Counted from the stretch's first letter, positions 17,459-27,988 are shown. The stretch is 62,354 nucleotides of DNA from an uncultured Eubacteriales bacterium (GCA_900548855.1 URMF01000016.1:1-62354); one strand, 5' to 3'. Notes: generated from the sequence alone by a model not told the origin. Numbers and translations: made by a program.

Positions 17459-18865
17459 CTATATCATCGTTAAAATTCCTAAGGATTTAAGCAAAAGAAT
17501 CACTAGTAAGACTGGCGCAATATATTTAACCATAACCACATACAGCTTTTTTCTGCCAAACTTATAGCCACTCTTTTCCACCTCTTCAATAATCACCCCT
17601 GGCTTTATAATCCAGCCAATCAGAATACAGGTTCCAATTGCCACAATCGGCATGAAACAATTGTTACTGATATAATCCAAAATATCCAGTATCTGTGCAT
17701 GGGAACCATTTGGTAGGGTAATATCAAAATAGAGCTTGTTGTAGCCCAGGCATACAATAATTCCTCCCACCAAAGCAATGGCAGTTTCCACAATCGTCGC
17801 CTTTGCCCTGGACAAATGGAACTGGTCCATCAGACTGGATACCACTGCCTCCATAACAGAAACTGCACTGGTCAGTGCTGCGAACAACACCATTGCAAAG
17901 AACAGGCAGCCCACAACATTTCCAATCTTTCCCATTGCGTCAAAAACCTTTGGCAGAGAAACAAACATCAGGCTTGGTCCGGATGCCGCCATCCCCTCTT
18001 TTCCCATAAAGGTATATACCGCCGGGATAATCATAACTCCCGCCAAAAATGCTACTGCGGTATCAAATATTTCAATCTGGTTAATGGATTTCCCCAGATT
18101 GGCATCATCCTTAACATAGGAACCATAAGCAATCATAATTCCCATAGCAACGCTGAGACTAAAGAACAACTGCCCCATAGCGTCCAATAAAACCGTAAAA
18201 AATCCCTTCACTGTCATTCCTTTTAAATCTGGAATCACATAAATCCAAAATCCCTCCATACCGGTTCTGAGCACTCCGTCTGTATCAGTGTAACGAATCG
18301 TAAGCGAAAAAACTGCTATTCCGATTACCAATAACAGCAAAACCGGCATAATCACCTTCGAGGAAGATTCAATTCCCTTATTTACTCCCCGATATATAAT
18401 AAATGCTACCACACCCAGGAAAATGGCCATCAGCAAAACCGGCTGCCAGTCTCCGGCAATATAATCTGTAAAATATCCATCTTTTGCCGCATTACTGCCG
18501 TCACCAGTTAAATAAGCGATAAAATACTTTACAACCCATCCACCAATCACACTATAATATGGCATAATTATCACAGGAACCAGGCAGGCAACCACTCCAA
18601 GAGGACCCCATTTTTTTCTTAGCTTGCTATATGCAGTGAGAGGACTTTGCTTTGTCTTTCTTCCTATTGCAACTTCTGTTGTCAGCAGAGTAAAGCCAAA
18701 GGTAAGCGCCAATATCAGATACATTACAAGGAAAAGACCTCCCCCATCCTTAGCAGCCAGATAGGGAAATCTCCATATATTTCCCAGTCCTACTGCGCTT
18801 CCTGCAGCCGCAAGCACAAACCCGATTGATCCTGAAAATGAGTTTCTATTTTTTTCTTTCTTCAT
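17459..18865 (-). CDS. Sodium-dependent amino-acid symporter (NSS/SNF family)
   Basis: 468 residues with about 11-12 membrane helices. The N-terminal signature GSAVGLGNIWRFPYLAAKDG is the hallmark sodium-site region of the neurotransmitter:sodium symporter family (LeuT, TnaT). It imports an amino acid or a related amine with Na+. The length is normal for bacterial members. Substrate cannot be told from the sequence. It is the first gene of a two-gene unit with the ArsC/Spx gene. Confidence 0.93.
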   Translation of the reverse strand: MKKEKNRNSFSGSIGFVLAAAGSAVGLGNIWRFPYLAAKDGGGLFLVMYLILALTFGFTLLTTEVAIGRKTKQSPLTAYSKLRKKWGPLGVVACLVPVIIMPYYSVIGGWVVKYFIAYLTGDGSNAAKDGYFTDYIAGDWQPVLLMAIFLGVVAFIIYRGVNKGIESSSKVIMPVLLLLVIGIAVFSLTIRYTDTDGVLRTGMEGFWIYVIPDLKGMTVKGFFTVLLDAMGQLFFSLSVAMGIMIAYGSYVKDDANLGKSINQIEIFDTAVAFLAGVMIIPAVYTFMGKEGMAASGPSLMFVSLPKVFDAMGKIGNVVGCLFFAMVLFAALTSAVSVMEAVVSSLMDQFHLSRAKATIVETAIALVGGIIVCLGYNKLYFDITLPNGSHAQILDILDYISNNCFMPIVAIGTCILIGWIIKPGVIIEEVEKSGYKFGRKKLYVVMVKYIAPVLLVILLLKSLGILTMI

Positions 18866-19046
18866 TGTTTCCTTCGGATGTCTCCATCCAACCCCTTCGT
18901 TATATTTTTCATGCGTACTATCATAACATATTTAACGGAAAATTCCCACAAAAATATGAATATTTTATCCAATGTAAGGTTAAAATAAGCTCAATAGTCC
19001 AATTCTATGAGAAATAACAATAATAATTGATTGGGGGTATTTTTAA

Positions 19047-19481
19047 ATGGACAATACTGACACTATAAATTTGCTAAAGGAATGTGATTCCGGAACAAAA
19101 ATGGCAGTCTCCTCTATTGATGAAGTATTAGATAAAGTCTGTGATTCCAATCTGAAACAGCTCCTGTCAGAAAGCAGAAGCCACCATGAAAAATTAGGTA
19201 ATGAAATCCACTCCCTGTTAATAGAACATAATAGCCAGGAAAAAGATCTAAGTCCCATGGCAAAGGGAATGTCCTGGCTGAAAACAAATGTAAAAATAGG
19301 TATGGATGAGAGCGATTCTGCAATTGCAGATTTAATTACAGATGGCTGTAACATGGGGATTAAATCTCTTCATAAATATATAAACCAATATACAGAAGCA
19401 GATAGCACCTCCCGTAAAATATGTGACCGCCTGATAGATATCGAAGAGAAATTGTGTAAAGGACTTCAATGTTATCTGTAA
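19047..19481 (+). CDS. Small helical protein, ferritin-like DUF2383 type
   Basis: 144 residues, almost all helix and highly charged, with a pattern suggestive of a four-helix bundle. It includes ESRSHHEKLGNEIHSLL and MAKGMSWLKTNVKIGMDE. I recognise it as the kind of small Clostridia protein assigned to DUF2383-like families; the assignment is from memory and function is unknown. A GGGGGT site lies 9 bases before the start, and a strong terminator follows, so it is a single-gene unit. Confidence 0.65.
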   Translation: MDNTDTINLLKECDSGTKMAVSSIDEVLDKVCDSNLKQLLSESRSHHEKLGNEIHSLLIEHNSQEKDLSPMAKGMSWLKTNVKIGMDESDSAIADLITDGCNMGIKSLHKYINQYTEADSTSRKICDRLIDIEEKLCKGLQCYL

Positions 19482-19504
19482 AATTCTAAAACCAGATATT
19501 TGTT

Positions 19505-19549
19505 CCCGCCTCCTTCACCGGACTGCGCCTTGAGGGAGACGGGATTTTT
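19505..19549. terminator. Intrinsic terminator after the DUF2383-like gene
   Basis: CCCGCCTCCTTCA pairs with TTGAGGGAGACGGG and is followed by ATTTTT on the plus strand. It sits between convergent genes and can also block read-through from the Mrr gene side. Confidence 0.85.
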
Positions 19550-19554
19550 AAAGT

Positions 19555-20580
19555 TTATTCTTCCTCGCTCAGCATCCAGATATGCTTAAGCGGAATTTCC
19601 GCCCGTATGGCAGGGCTTAATTTTTCATAGTTTTCAAATAATTCTCGGATAACGTCATTGGAATCCCACAAGCGGATTCGGAAAAACTGCTTTGCCTCCT
19701 CTCTGGCAACACTATCTTTAAAACCACTCCAAGATACCAGCAGACCATATTCTGCATTTACATTATTCATGACCCCGCCAAGCTGGTCCAATGTAGGACG
19801 GTCTACTGCCGTATCCTGTGATTTCACCTGCACACAAATCTTAGGCGAACCAAAGCCCATTTCACCGCCTGCTGCCAATAAATCCTTCCCTCCGTCTGCC
19901 CCTGGTTTGCTATGATATACCGTAAATCCTTTTGCTATTAGAATTTCTTCAATTAAATCTTCCATCTTATACCCTTGGAATTTCCGGATAATATATTTCG
20001 CTATGGAATCATAAATGGCTTCCTCCAGATTCGCCTGTGATTCGGAATCGGTATCCTCCGCATCCCCAAAAGAATCCTGCGCTCTCGTTTGTACCTTCCA
20101 GTTATTCTCCGACATAGCTTTAATCCGCCGCTCAGCATCATTCCTCGTAATTTTACAAACTGTCATAAATGCGCCAAAGGAATAGAGAATATCCTGGTCA
20201 AAATTGTTTCTCGGGATATCCTTTGCAAACCAATCTACCGTTCTATAATGATAATAGGGACTTCCATTTTGTTCCGCATATTGATACTCCCCGGTTATTT
20301 TTCCAATGTGTATCGTGCTTGTCCGCTTACTTGGCAGAACAACCCAGTCACCTATTTCCATACGGTGTGCAATCGGATATATTTGAGATGCCCAATTTCT
20401 CAACGTGTTTATCTTCTCAGAAGAATATATTTCCTGCAATTTTTGTAATAACCTGGTTCTGTTCTTATATTCCTTCAAATCTATGTTTAAGTCATTCCAC
20501 GTCAGGTAAATCCTTCCGTCAGTCAAAAATTTTTCTTCAAATTCACCTCTTTTTCCCGCTCTAAACAACCATATTCCCAT
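19555..20580 (-). CDS. Mrr-like restriction endonuclease
   Basis: 341 residues. The C-terminal ~130 residues are an Mrr_cat endonuclease domain: KMEDLIEEILIAKGF, then GADGGKDLL and CVQVKSQ give the D-x(n)-QxK active site. The N-terminal ~150 residues (FRAGKRGEFEEKFL, MEIGDWVVLPSK) look like the substrate-recognition module found in Mrr relatives. Mrr enzymes cut methylated DNA, so this protein may restrict foreign modified DNA. A GGAGG site precedes the start. It stands as the downstream end of the large minus-strand defence region. Confidence 0.88.
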   Translation of the reverse strand: MGIWLFRAGKRGEFEEKFLTDGRIYLTWNDLNIDLKEYKNRTRLLQKLQEIYSSEKINTLRNWASQIYPIAHRMEIGDWVVLPSKRTSTIHIGKITGEYQYAEQNGSPYYHYRTVDWFAKDIPRNNFDQDILYSFGAFMTVCKITRNDAERRIKAMSENNWKVQTRAQDSFGDAEDTDSESQANLEEAIYDSIAKYIIRKFQGYKMEDLIEEILIAKGFTVYHSKPGADGGKDLLAAGGEMGFGSPKICVQVKSQDTAVDRPTLDQLGGVMNNVNAEYGLLVSWSGFKDSVAREEAKQFFRIRLWDSNDVIRELFENYEKLSPAIRAEIPLKHIWMLSEEE

Positions 20581-20679
20581 TGGTATATCCTCCTTTGTTT
20601 ATCTGTTCAATCTTTCTTCTTCAAATAATATGCAAAAAGTGAAAAGCATAGAATTTCTATAAATACACAAACATAACCT

Positions 20680-21282
20680 CTATATCTTTCGTAACATTAC
20701 ATTCAGCCACTTCTCCTTTTCTCTCCCCTGTCGTACATCTGTTGTAGTCCATTGTTCTTCCATCTCAAATACAGGTATCACCTTTACCAAATCAGCAAAT
20801 TTTTCTTCGGACATATCCGTAAAATATCTTCCATTTCGTTGCCCCTCAAAGGTTCCGTATTTAAAAGATGTATAGAAAATCCCCTGCTCTTTTAATGCTG
20901 TCGCAATCTTTTTCATAACCTCTTTTAAGTCATCATATGGTAAATGCAAAATGGAGGAACACGCCCACACCCCATCATAAATCTCCACATCAGCCAGCTC
21001 CTGAAACAGCATATTTTTTACAGAAATTCCCGTATATTCTGATGCCAGTTTGCATAATCTTTCAGAACCATCTATTGCCACTACTCTATAGCCCTGATTC
21101 AGAAAATATCTGGTATCCCTCCCTGAACCACAGCCAAAATCTAAAATTCTGCCTCCATGTGGCAGCTTGCTAAGAAAACGCATTTGAATATTTGCAAAAC
21201 CTACACCTTTTGTTGTATCTGCAAACTGCTCTGCATTATTATTGTAATATTCTATCGTCGTTTTGATTTCTTCTGTTTTCAC
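20680..21282 (-). CDS. Class I SAM-dependent methyltransferase
   Basis: 200 residues with motif I in RILDFGCGSGRDTRYF and a following acidic residue in VVAIDGSE. It lacks the DPPY/NPPF signature of DNA methylases, so it probably methylates a small molecule, protein or tRNA. Its ATG overlaps the stop of the upstream HNH gene (ATGA-type overlap, 21279-21282), so the two are translationally coupled and likely work together. The pairing of an HNH nuclease with a methyltransferase hints at a modification or tRNA-linked system, but that is inference. Confidence 0.85.
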   Translation of the reverse strand: MKTEEIKTTIEYYNNNAEQFADTTKGVGFANIQMRFLSKLPHGGRILDFGCGSGRDTRYFLNQGYRVVAIDGSERLCKLASEYTGISVKNMLFQELADVEIYDGVWACSSILHLPYDDLKEVMKKIATALKEQGIFYTSFKYGTFEGQRNGRYFTDMSEEKFADLVKVIPVFEMEEQWTTTDVRQGREKEKWLNVMLRKI

Positions 21283-22399
21283 TTTTCCTTATACACCCAC
21301 TCCCCGAAGCCACAATTTCTGGCCGACTGATATACTGGTAACAATATATCCTGTAGCTGTCCACAAAACTCCTCTGAACTGAGACCTTCCCGATACATCC
21401 GGTTTCGTATTTCCGGATTATTGACATGCTCTCTTGCACAAGTTTCAAATTCTTTATGTACCATATCATATTTCCAAATCATTTGATACGAAAGATATTC
21501 CAGCCTCGAAAATAACGGAAAATATATATCCCAATCCGGTAAATGATTACTTTTACTGCTATTAATACCTTTTGTGGTAGGGTGTAGGTTCCACAGTTCA
21601 TCATGTGCCACATACGACCAAGGAACAAAATGGTCAATAGATACTTCTTTGCCTGTCAGCTCATTTCCTCCATATATTTCTTTTATCGGCTGTAGTTCCA
21701 TAATCAGTTTCCAATACTTCTGCACTTTAGCAAGATTTCTCTCCTGTGGCGGATAGAGCTTGTCTGCAATTCCCGGTACACTTGGGTTACGCCTTTGCAA
21801 ATAGGTAATCATCTGATAGGAAAGCCAGCCCTCCACAATTGCCATATTCTTACAAAGATATAATACCCAATCTGGCTCCATGGTAATGACAGTATTCAAA
21901 CCGTTGTGCAAATATCCGTTCACTCGTTGAAAATAATACATTAAGCGCTGCTGCTGATTGATTTTTTCAAGTCTTTCCTCCAATGGCATATCAAAAGCTT
22001 TTCCCTTAAGCGCTGGCATAAATGGTGCCTGTAAACGGTAAGGAACATTACTAATCAATACCTTCTTTACTCGGATAACCTCTCTGTCATTACAGTCCGC
22101 CAGATAATGTAAAATGACACTCTTTTTCTCAGAAGATTTCATGCCTGTTGTTTTGTGAATGTACTTTACCAAATTTTCCAGATTGTCTTTCGGGCCAAGA
22201 TTCAAATGATATTCGGATACCATATACCACGCATCTGCTATCATTTCGTCCACCAATTCTTCAAAAGTGAAACTGGTTTTACCCTCATTCAGCTTGGTAA
22301 GAATCGCCTGAAACCAGAAGAATTTGTAGCATTCATGGTATTGGCAAACAGACAGGAGAGGGATGCGATATTCAATTCAGGGGAGGTTGGGAGGTACAT
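21279..22399 (-). pseudogene. HNH endonuclease-family gene, frameshifted near its start
   Basis: The main frame (21279-22256) holds an HNH-type nuclease core: VSIDHFVPWSYVAHDELWNL gives the D-H pair and TTKGINSSKSNHLPDW the N-x-K-x-N-H part. The frame continues upstream without an ATG to a stop near 22360. The true N-terminus, MYLPTSPELNIASLSCLF, lies in another frame with an ATG at 22399 and an AAGGA site; the two join near 22330 (around ATGAATGCTAC), which needs a one-base shift. So the gene is frameshifted or the read has an error. If used, a TTG start at 22256 would give a protein lacking ~50 residues. Its function is probably DNA or RNA cleavage in defence. Confidence 0.7.
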
Positions 22400-22521
22400 T
22401 GGGGAGTCCTTCTTTCTACTACTTCTACTGTAAAACAAATTTTTTTGTACTACTTATCATAAGTTACTATATATTTTATTTTCCTTACATAAAATTAACG
22501 ACATTGTGACTTGTATATTGG

Positions 22522-24546
22522 CTAATCTAATTCATCTTTTGCACTAGCGAGCTCCGCTTTTAACTCTTTTATATTTTTTCTTATTGAAAGAAAATTTATT
22601 ATTACTGGTAATCCCAACACTACAGATACTATTATAGAAATCACTCCACTTACACTTTTTTCAACTTTTATTATATAAATTAATCCAACAATAAGTAAAA
22701 TTATACATAAAATAAATATCCCTATTTTAATATTCGCTTTTTTTCTTTCCTTATTATATTTTTCTTCCTTTTGTTGAATCTCCAGTTCCCGTTCTTTTCT
22801 TAATTCGTTTCTTTTTCTTTCATTTAGCAGTTCATTAATTTGTTGACATAAATTATCATTATTTTTCTGACTTTCATCAAGCAATTTTTTCCATTCTGCA
22901 TGCTGTAAAGCTTCTTTTTCTTCCCTCTCTTTTTCTTTATTTTTATATTCTATCTCTAAATGTTCAAGTTTCTTTTCCAAATTTTCAATTTTTTCTTTAT
23001 CTGCGCACCTAGATAATTCTTCTCTTTTCATCTCCTCTATACGATTTGTTATCTCAAATTCAGAAATACTAGTTATTTCATCAAAAGCATTCTCAGTATT
23101 TATCTCATCTGGTGTTTTTGAATAAGAACGAAGTTCTGCTATTAACGCAATCGCCTCCTCATGACTTATTTCTTCACTTTCACACTTTTCTTTTACTTCT
23201 TCATATATTTGAGATACTTTATCATTAGCCAAAAACGATAACACAATTTGTGCTCGTGAAACTATATTGAGCGACTTAGGTATTGCCCCCTTTCCAAAAC
23301 CTTTATTCAACTTAAACCATAATCTATTCATTAAAAAATCAATAGTTGTTGCTTTAGGAACTTCTCCACTCTTATAAAATTCATGAGAATATGCACATTT
23401 CAAAATCACACCATTTGCTGTCAACAATATATAACTTATATTATCAAAGCCTGTATTTTTATTCTTTCTCAAAATTTCTATTTGATTCAATTTTCCACAA
23501 CATTTGTCAATATATTCCTTTTCTTTTTCTATGTTAGATTTGTATAATGCTTCATATGTATTTTCATCTATTTTATTATATTGCTGATTTTCTTTTGCGT
23601 AATAATCATATTCATGCAATCTTATTTTGTTACTTTTTAACAAATTATAAAATAATACTTTCTTTTCTAAAATGTCTCCTTTGGACTTCGCTCCATCTAA
23701 TATATATAACATTGGTTTTCTAGACGGATCTGTAACTTCTCCATTTTCTTTAATTCTTTCTGCTGCAGAAAAATATGAATCAATTTCATTTTTAACATCT
23801 CCGGTATACCATAACCTAATATACTCCTTTCCATCCTTTAACCCATGATTAATTTCTGAAATATACTTCAATAAATCCCCATAAATCTCTTTATGAACAT
23901 CTCCATTATACCCGGCAATATAAAAAAGCACCTCTTGTTCTAAGAAAATATTCAAATATGTATTCCATGTTCCTAGCTCATTTATATTTCCGCTATAACA
24001 AATTCCCTCATATATTAAATTCCCCTCACGAATTTTATTGATTGTATTTATATAGTTTGGATTTAATGAAACTTTCATAATATATTGGCTAATTATCATT
24101 GAATATTTACTTTCATTTCCACTATTCATTAAGTAATCAAAAAAATCCTCTTTAATTTTTTCTTTTTCCTCGCTAGATAATTTTATTTGTTCCTGTGTCT
24201 CAATGTAATCATATAAGCTAATTAATAAAGACTCATTCATCTTCATTTGTTGCTGATAATTCATCACTCTATCTTGCTTTAATATCTCTTCTGGAGTACT
24301 ATAATTTCCATTATTTCTTGAAATACCTAATCGTTTTAAGCTTGTCTTAATAACGGATTCTGGCAAATTAAATGAATACATTTTGTTTACCCTATCCGTC
24401 ATTTCTGCACAAGTAAATATATTCATATTTTCGCTTATAATTGTATCTTTTATTATTGTTGCCAAAATATCATACACATCTTTATTTTGATTATATAATT
24501 CACGAAATACTGCTATTGCAGCTAAAGATTCATATGTCTCTTTCAT
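22522..24546 (-). CDS. Unknown 674-residue protein with coiled coil and two membrane helices
   Basis: I do not recognise the family with certainty. The layout is: an N-terminal helical region with HTH-like IKTSLKRLGISRNNG (~66-80), a central mixed domain (~180-330), a conserved-looking alpha/beta part to ~450, a long coiled coil (~500-605), and two C-terminal membrane helices (607-627, 632-652). The central domain has hydrophobic strands followed by acidic residues (Glu203/Glu205 in FLEQEVLFYIAGYNG, Glu254, Asp284, Asp291, Asp313), a pattern like a PIN-type nuclease; this is a guess. The gene is much more AT-rich than its neighbours. It lies 64 bp after hsdR, on the same strand, in the Type I locus. 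Confidence 0.6.
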   Translation of the reverse strand: MKETYESLAAIAVFRELYNQNKDVYDILATIIKDTIISENMNIFTCAEMTDRVNKMYSFNLPESVIKTSLKRLGISRNNGNYSTPEEILKQDRVMNYQQQMKMNESLLISLYDYIETQEQIKLSSEEKEKIKEDFFDYLMNSGNESKYSMIISQYIMKVSLNPNYINTINKIREGNLIYEGICYSGNINELGTWNTYLNIFLEQEVLFYIAGYNGDVHKEIYGDLLKYISEINHGLKDGKEYIRLWYTGDVKNEIDSYFSAAERIKENGEVTDPSRKPMLYILDGAKSKGDILEKKVLFYNLLKSNKIRLHEYDYYAKENQQYNKIDENTYEALYKSNIEKEKEYIDKCCGKLNQIEILRKNKNTGFDNISYILLTANGVILKCAYSHEFYKSGEVPKATTIDFLMNRLWFKLNKGFGKGAIPKSLNIVSRAQIVLSFLANDKVSQIYEEVKEKCESEEISHEEAIALIAELRSYSKTPDEINTENAFDEITSISEFEITNRIEEMKREELSRCADKEKIENLEKKLEHLEIEYKNKEKEREEKEALQHAEWKKLLDESQKNNDNLCQQINELLNERKRNELRKERELEIQQKEEKYNKERKKANIKIGIFILCIILLIVGLIYIIKVEKSVSGVISIIVSVVLGLPVIINFLSIRKNIKELKAELASAKDELD

Positions 24547-24610
24547 TATTCTCTCCTTTTACATCAGTTCTCTACAATCTCTTTCATAAAACTGAAATCA
24601 TTTATCTTTT

Positions 24611-27600
24611 CTATGCGCTCTCCTCCGAATTCCTCTTAATCTCCGAAGCAATATCCATAATCCTTCTGGCTGCTGCCATATCATCCTTAAATAATACCGT
24701 GATACTTCCTGCGCTTTTAAATGGTTCTTCCATTAAAACTGAATTATCCTCGATATTTCCATTTGCAACAATGTAATCCACCATCAACCTAACAAACCGA
24801 ATCTGATTCAAATTCAAACGCTCTTCGGAAAGAAATTCGCTAAATGCCTCATTCACTGCATTACGCTCAACCCCTACAATCTTACGTACAAGTCTTCCTA
24901 TCGGAGTATCTCCATATTCCTTCTCATAGTCCTGTCGTGTTCCGAGTTCCTTCCAAAGAATATGTTCCAGCTCCTTAAATTCATCTTTCGTCAGCTTCTT
25001 ATTATTACGCAACTTGTACACGACTAATGTGTCCAAATGCTCTTTTAAATAGAATTCAACCTTTTTCTTATAATTTCTCAAATCATTGGCTGCATAAGTG
25101 GCGTTGCCTTCTTTCTGATCTATAATTTCATCTTCAAAATCTGTAAAATATATTGAAGTAGCAGTTTTTTCAATAAATTTAATCAAATCTCTCAATGCAT
25201 TTCTAACTTCATCCACATCGGTTATAGATGCATCATCCCAAAATTCAATATTCCTCACTGTCTCTATCATTTTCTGCTGGGCTTTCACCTGTGGAATCGT
25301 ATATAACTGTGCCAGTTTCTCGGCTGTTAATAGTGCAGTATTAATATTTCTACTTGCATTCTTGCTCTGCAATTGCGCCAATTCAATACTGTACATCAAA
25401 TAATCATATCTGCGAGCTAATTCATCCTCTTTCTTCGGCACCACCAATGGGGCAATATGTTCCTTTAACTGTGAAACCGAAATCGTCTCTAAAATTCTCC
25501 ATGAAGCCTTTTCCCGATATAACTCCACATAACGTAAATGCCGCTTCACACGAAAGCTATTATCATCCAGTTCAACGACTGAACGATTCAAGCTATCCAC
25601 TAATTCCTCACGAAACACAGCATAGTCTTCATCCATTTGGTACTCTGGTGCCTGAAGTTCTCTGGCAATATTAACCTTACAATTAAATATCTTTTCAGAT
25701 AATGATTCGCTAATTCCATTCTCCTCACCACCTGTATTCACTCGGAAAAATTCAAAATTATTGCAAAAATCAAATATCAGAAATTTCTCTTTATCCATTC
25801 CCGGTCCAAACAAATCCTCGCATAGTCTTGTTCCTCGGCCAATCATCTGCCAGAACTTGGAATAACTTTTTACCTTTTTGAAAAATACCAGATTCAAAAT
25901 CTCCTTAATGTCTATCCCAGTGTCCAGCATATCAACGGATACTGCTATCTGTGGCATTCTATCCTTTGTACTGAATCCATCAATAAGTGAATCAGAATAT
26001 TTAATACTATAGTCAATCTGCTTGATAAAGCTGTCACCATACTCTGGGTATATCTTATGGAATCTATCTACAATCGCTTGAGCATGGATACTATTTCTTG
26101 CAAAAATAATTGTTTTACCCAGTTTATCACCGCCTTCAACCTTAAGCCCTTCTTCCATAAGCTGCTGCAAAACCAAATCAATGGTATCTTCGTTAAATAG
26201 CCATCTATTAATTGCAGTATTCGGAATGTCCTTAATATTTCCTACTTCATCCTCAAAGGTGTTCTCAAATTCCTCTTTCTCTTCGTCAGACAACTCATTA
26301 TAGTGAATGCCATTTTCCATGATTTTTGTCTTATATTCAAGTGTAGAATAATTGACCAGATATCCTTCGTTAACTGCCTGTTCTAATTCATATGCAAATG
26401 TAGGAACTCCACGTTCCAAATCAAACACACCATATGTATTCTTATCAATCTCATTCTTTGGTGTTGCTGTCATACCAAGCAGCATGGCATCAAAATAATC
26501 AAAAATATCCTGGTATTTCTTATAAATACTTCTATGACTTTCATCAACAATGATTAAATCGAAATGCCCTGGTGTAAATAATTTATTTCCTTCTTTTCCT
26601 TTTGTCTCATCAATCGCATTCATCATAGTGGGATAGGTGGAAAAAATCATTCTGCTTTGCTCCGGGTCCTCCTTATTATCCAACAAATTACATAACGTCA
26701 AATCCGGTAACAAATCACTATAATTTTTCTTTGCCTGTCTTACCAACGCTGTCCGGTCAGCTAAAAAAAGTATATTTTTAACATAATTATGCCGCAGCAA
26801 AACATCTACAATACTAATGCTTACTCTGGTTTTTCCGGAACCGGTAGCCTGTACCAATAACATCTTTCTATGCTTTTTTGTTATCGCATCACAAACAGCC
26901 ATAACTGCTTCTTTCTGATATGGGCGGTTTGTGATATTGTCCTTAATCCACACATTTTCCAAAGGTTTTCTTGTTTTTCTACGGTCAATATTTAACTGAA
27001 GTTCTTCTTTCGTAAAAATTCCGGATACCTGACGTCTTGGATAATCATTTACATCATCTGTAAAATACACTTCAAAACCATTCGTAGTAAAAATAAGTGG
27101 TCTTTGATTATATTGCTTTTCAAGACAGTCTGCATAAAGCTTTGCCTGCTGGCTTCCCACGATTGGGTCTACACTTGTTCGTTTTGCCTCTACTACGGCA
27201 AGAGGCAATCCATTATCTCCAAGTAATACATAATCTACCGAGCCTGTACCGGAAGGATTTGGCATTCCTAATACTGCAAATTCCGGTATACAATCTACTC
27301 CTATCTTCCAATGGGCTTCCATCAAAGCAATATCAATATATTTTTTTCTCGTTTCAGATTCTGTTGCTTCATCTACATGAAATTGATTGGTACTCGTATT
27401 CTGAATACGAAGTGCTGTCATCTGGTCCCGGAGTGCTTCATTTTCTTTTCTGATTTCTTTGAGCTTTCTATCTTTACTCCTTAAATCATCATATAAAGCC
27501 TTTAGCTCTTCCGGACGTTTTCTCTGTTCCTCTCCCTTATTCAATATGGATTCATCATAGCCTGCATCCGTATAGCTATCCGAATAGCAATACTCAATCC

Positions 27601-27961
27601 ATTTGCAAAATTCATGTAGATTCTTCAATGATAACACTGCATCATCCCGTTTAATACGCTGATTTGTATGTACTGCAACATTGCCCAACTTAATTGTGAA
27701 TTTTAATAATGGAAATAAATGGGGATCAAGTATATTCCGAAATGAATCTTCATGAATCAAACTGGAAACATTGTCACGGTAAGGAATCTTCAAATCTTCA
27801 TCATGTGTATATACCCAACGCACTGCCAACTCCAACGCACGGCGAGCCAGTATTGCCACAGTAGAAGTCGAAATCAACAGACTTTTCTCTGCTTCAATTG
27901 CCTGAATGGAAAATGAATCAAATTCTTTATTCTGTTTTAAAAAATCAAAATTCGTACACAT
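24611..27961 (-). CDS. hsdR: Type I restriction endonuclease subunit R
   Basis: 1116 residues. An N-terminal ~130-residue DUF4145-like domain precedes a coiled coil (~150-185). The PD-(D/E)XK nuclease follows, with Asp243 and Glu258-x-Lys260 (SVDYVLLG, VVEAKRTS). The SF2 motor has Walker A ATGSGKT (~372-378), DESH (473-476) and the MIGRGTR motif. The end resembles the EcoEI-type R C-terminal domain. HsdR pulls DNA and cuts it when HsdM-HsdS has found an unmodified target. It sits downstream of the NERD gene with a 27-bp gap and shares the operon direction with hsdM and hsdS. All catalytic motifs are intact, so it should be active. Confidence 0.95.
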   Translation of the reverse strand: MCTNFDFLKQNKEFDSFSIQAIEAEKSLLISTSTVAILARRALELAVRWVYTHDEDLKIPYRDNVSSLIHEDSFRNILDPHLFPLLKFTIKLGNVAVHTNQRIKRDDAVLSLKNLHEFCKWIEYCYSDSYTDAGYDESILNKGEEQRKRPEELKALYDDLRSKDRKLKEIRKENEALRDQMTALRIQNTSTNQFHVDEATESETRKKYIDIALMEAHWKIGVDCIPEFAVLGMPNPSGTGSVDYVLLGDNGLPLAVVEAKRTSVDPIVGSQQAKLYADCLEKQYNQRPLIFTTNGFEVYFTDDVNDYPRRQVSGIFTKEELQLNIDRRKTRKPLENVWIKDNITNRPYQKEAVMAVCDAITKKHRKMLLVQATGSGKTRVSISIVDVLLRHNYVKNILFLADRTALVRQAKKNYSDLLPDLTLCNLLDNKEDPEQSRMIFSTYPTMMNAIDETKGKEGNKLFTPGHFDLIIVDESHRSIYKKYQDIFDYFDAMLLGMTATPKNEIDKNTYGVFDLERGVPTFAYELEQAVNEGYLVNYSTLEYKTKIMENGIHYNELSDEEKEEFENTFEDEVGNIKDIPNTAINRWLFNEDTIDLVLQQLMEEGLKVEGGDKLGKTIIFARNSIHAQAIVDRFHKIYPEYGDSFIKQIDYSIKYSDSLIDGFSTKDRMPQIAVSVDMLDTGIDIKEILNLVFFKKVKSYSKFWQMIGRGTRLCEDLFGPGMDKEKFLIFDFCNNFEFFRVNTGGEENGISESLSEKIFNCKVNIARELQAPEYQMDEDYAVFREELVDSLNRSVVELDDNSFRVKRHLRYVELYREKASWRILETISVSQLKEHIAPLVVPKKEDELARRYDYLMYSIELAQLQSKNASRNINTALLTAEKLAQLYTIPQVKAQQKMIETVRNIEFWDDASITDVDEVRNALRDLIKFIEKTATSIYFTDFEDEIIDQKEGNATYAANDLRNYKKKVEFYLKEHLDTLVVYKLRNNKKLTKDEFKELEHILWKELGTRQDYEKEYGDTPIGRLVRKIVGVERNAVNEAFSEFLSEERLNLNQIRFVRLMVDYIVANGNIEDNSVLMEEPFKSAGSITVLFKDDMAAARRIMDIASEIKRNSEESA

Positions 27962-27988
27962 GATGTAAACCTCCTTGGTTATCTATAA

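Noticed and set aside
22155..22433. Plus-strand frame over the start of the HNH gene that reads like protein (LKPEEFVAFMVLANRQ)
   Set aside because: No ribosome site; the minus strand here encodes a family-like N-terminus (MYLPTSPELNIASLS). The plus frame is a shadow.
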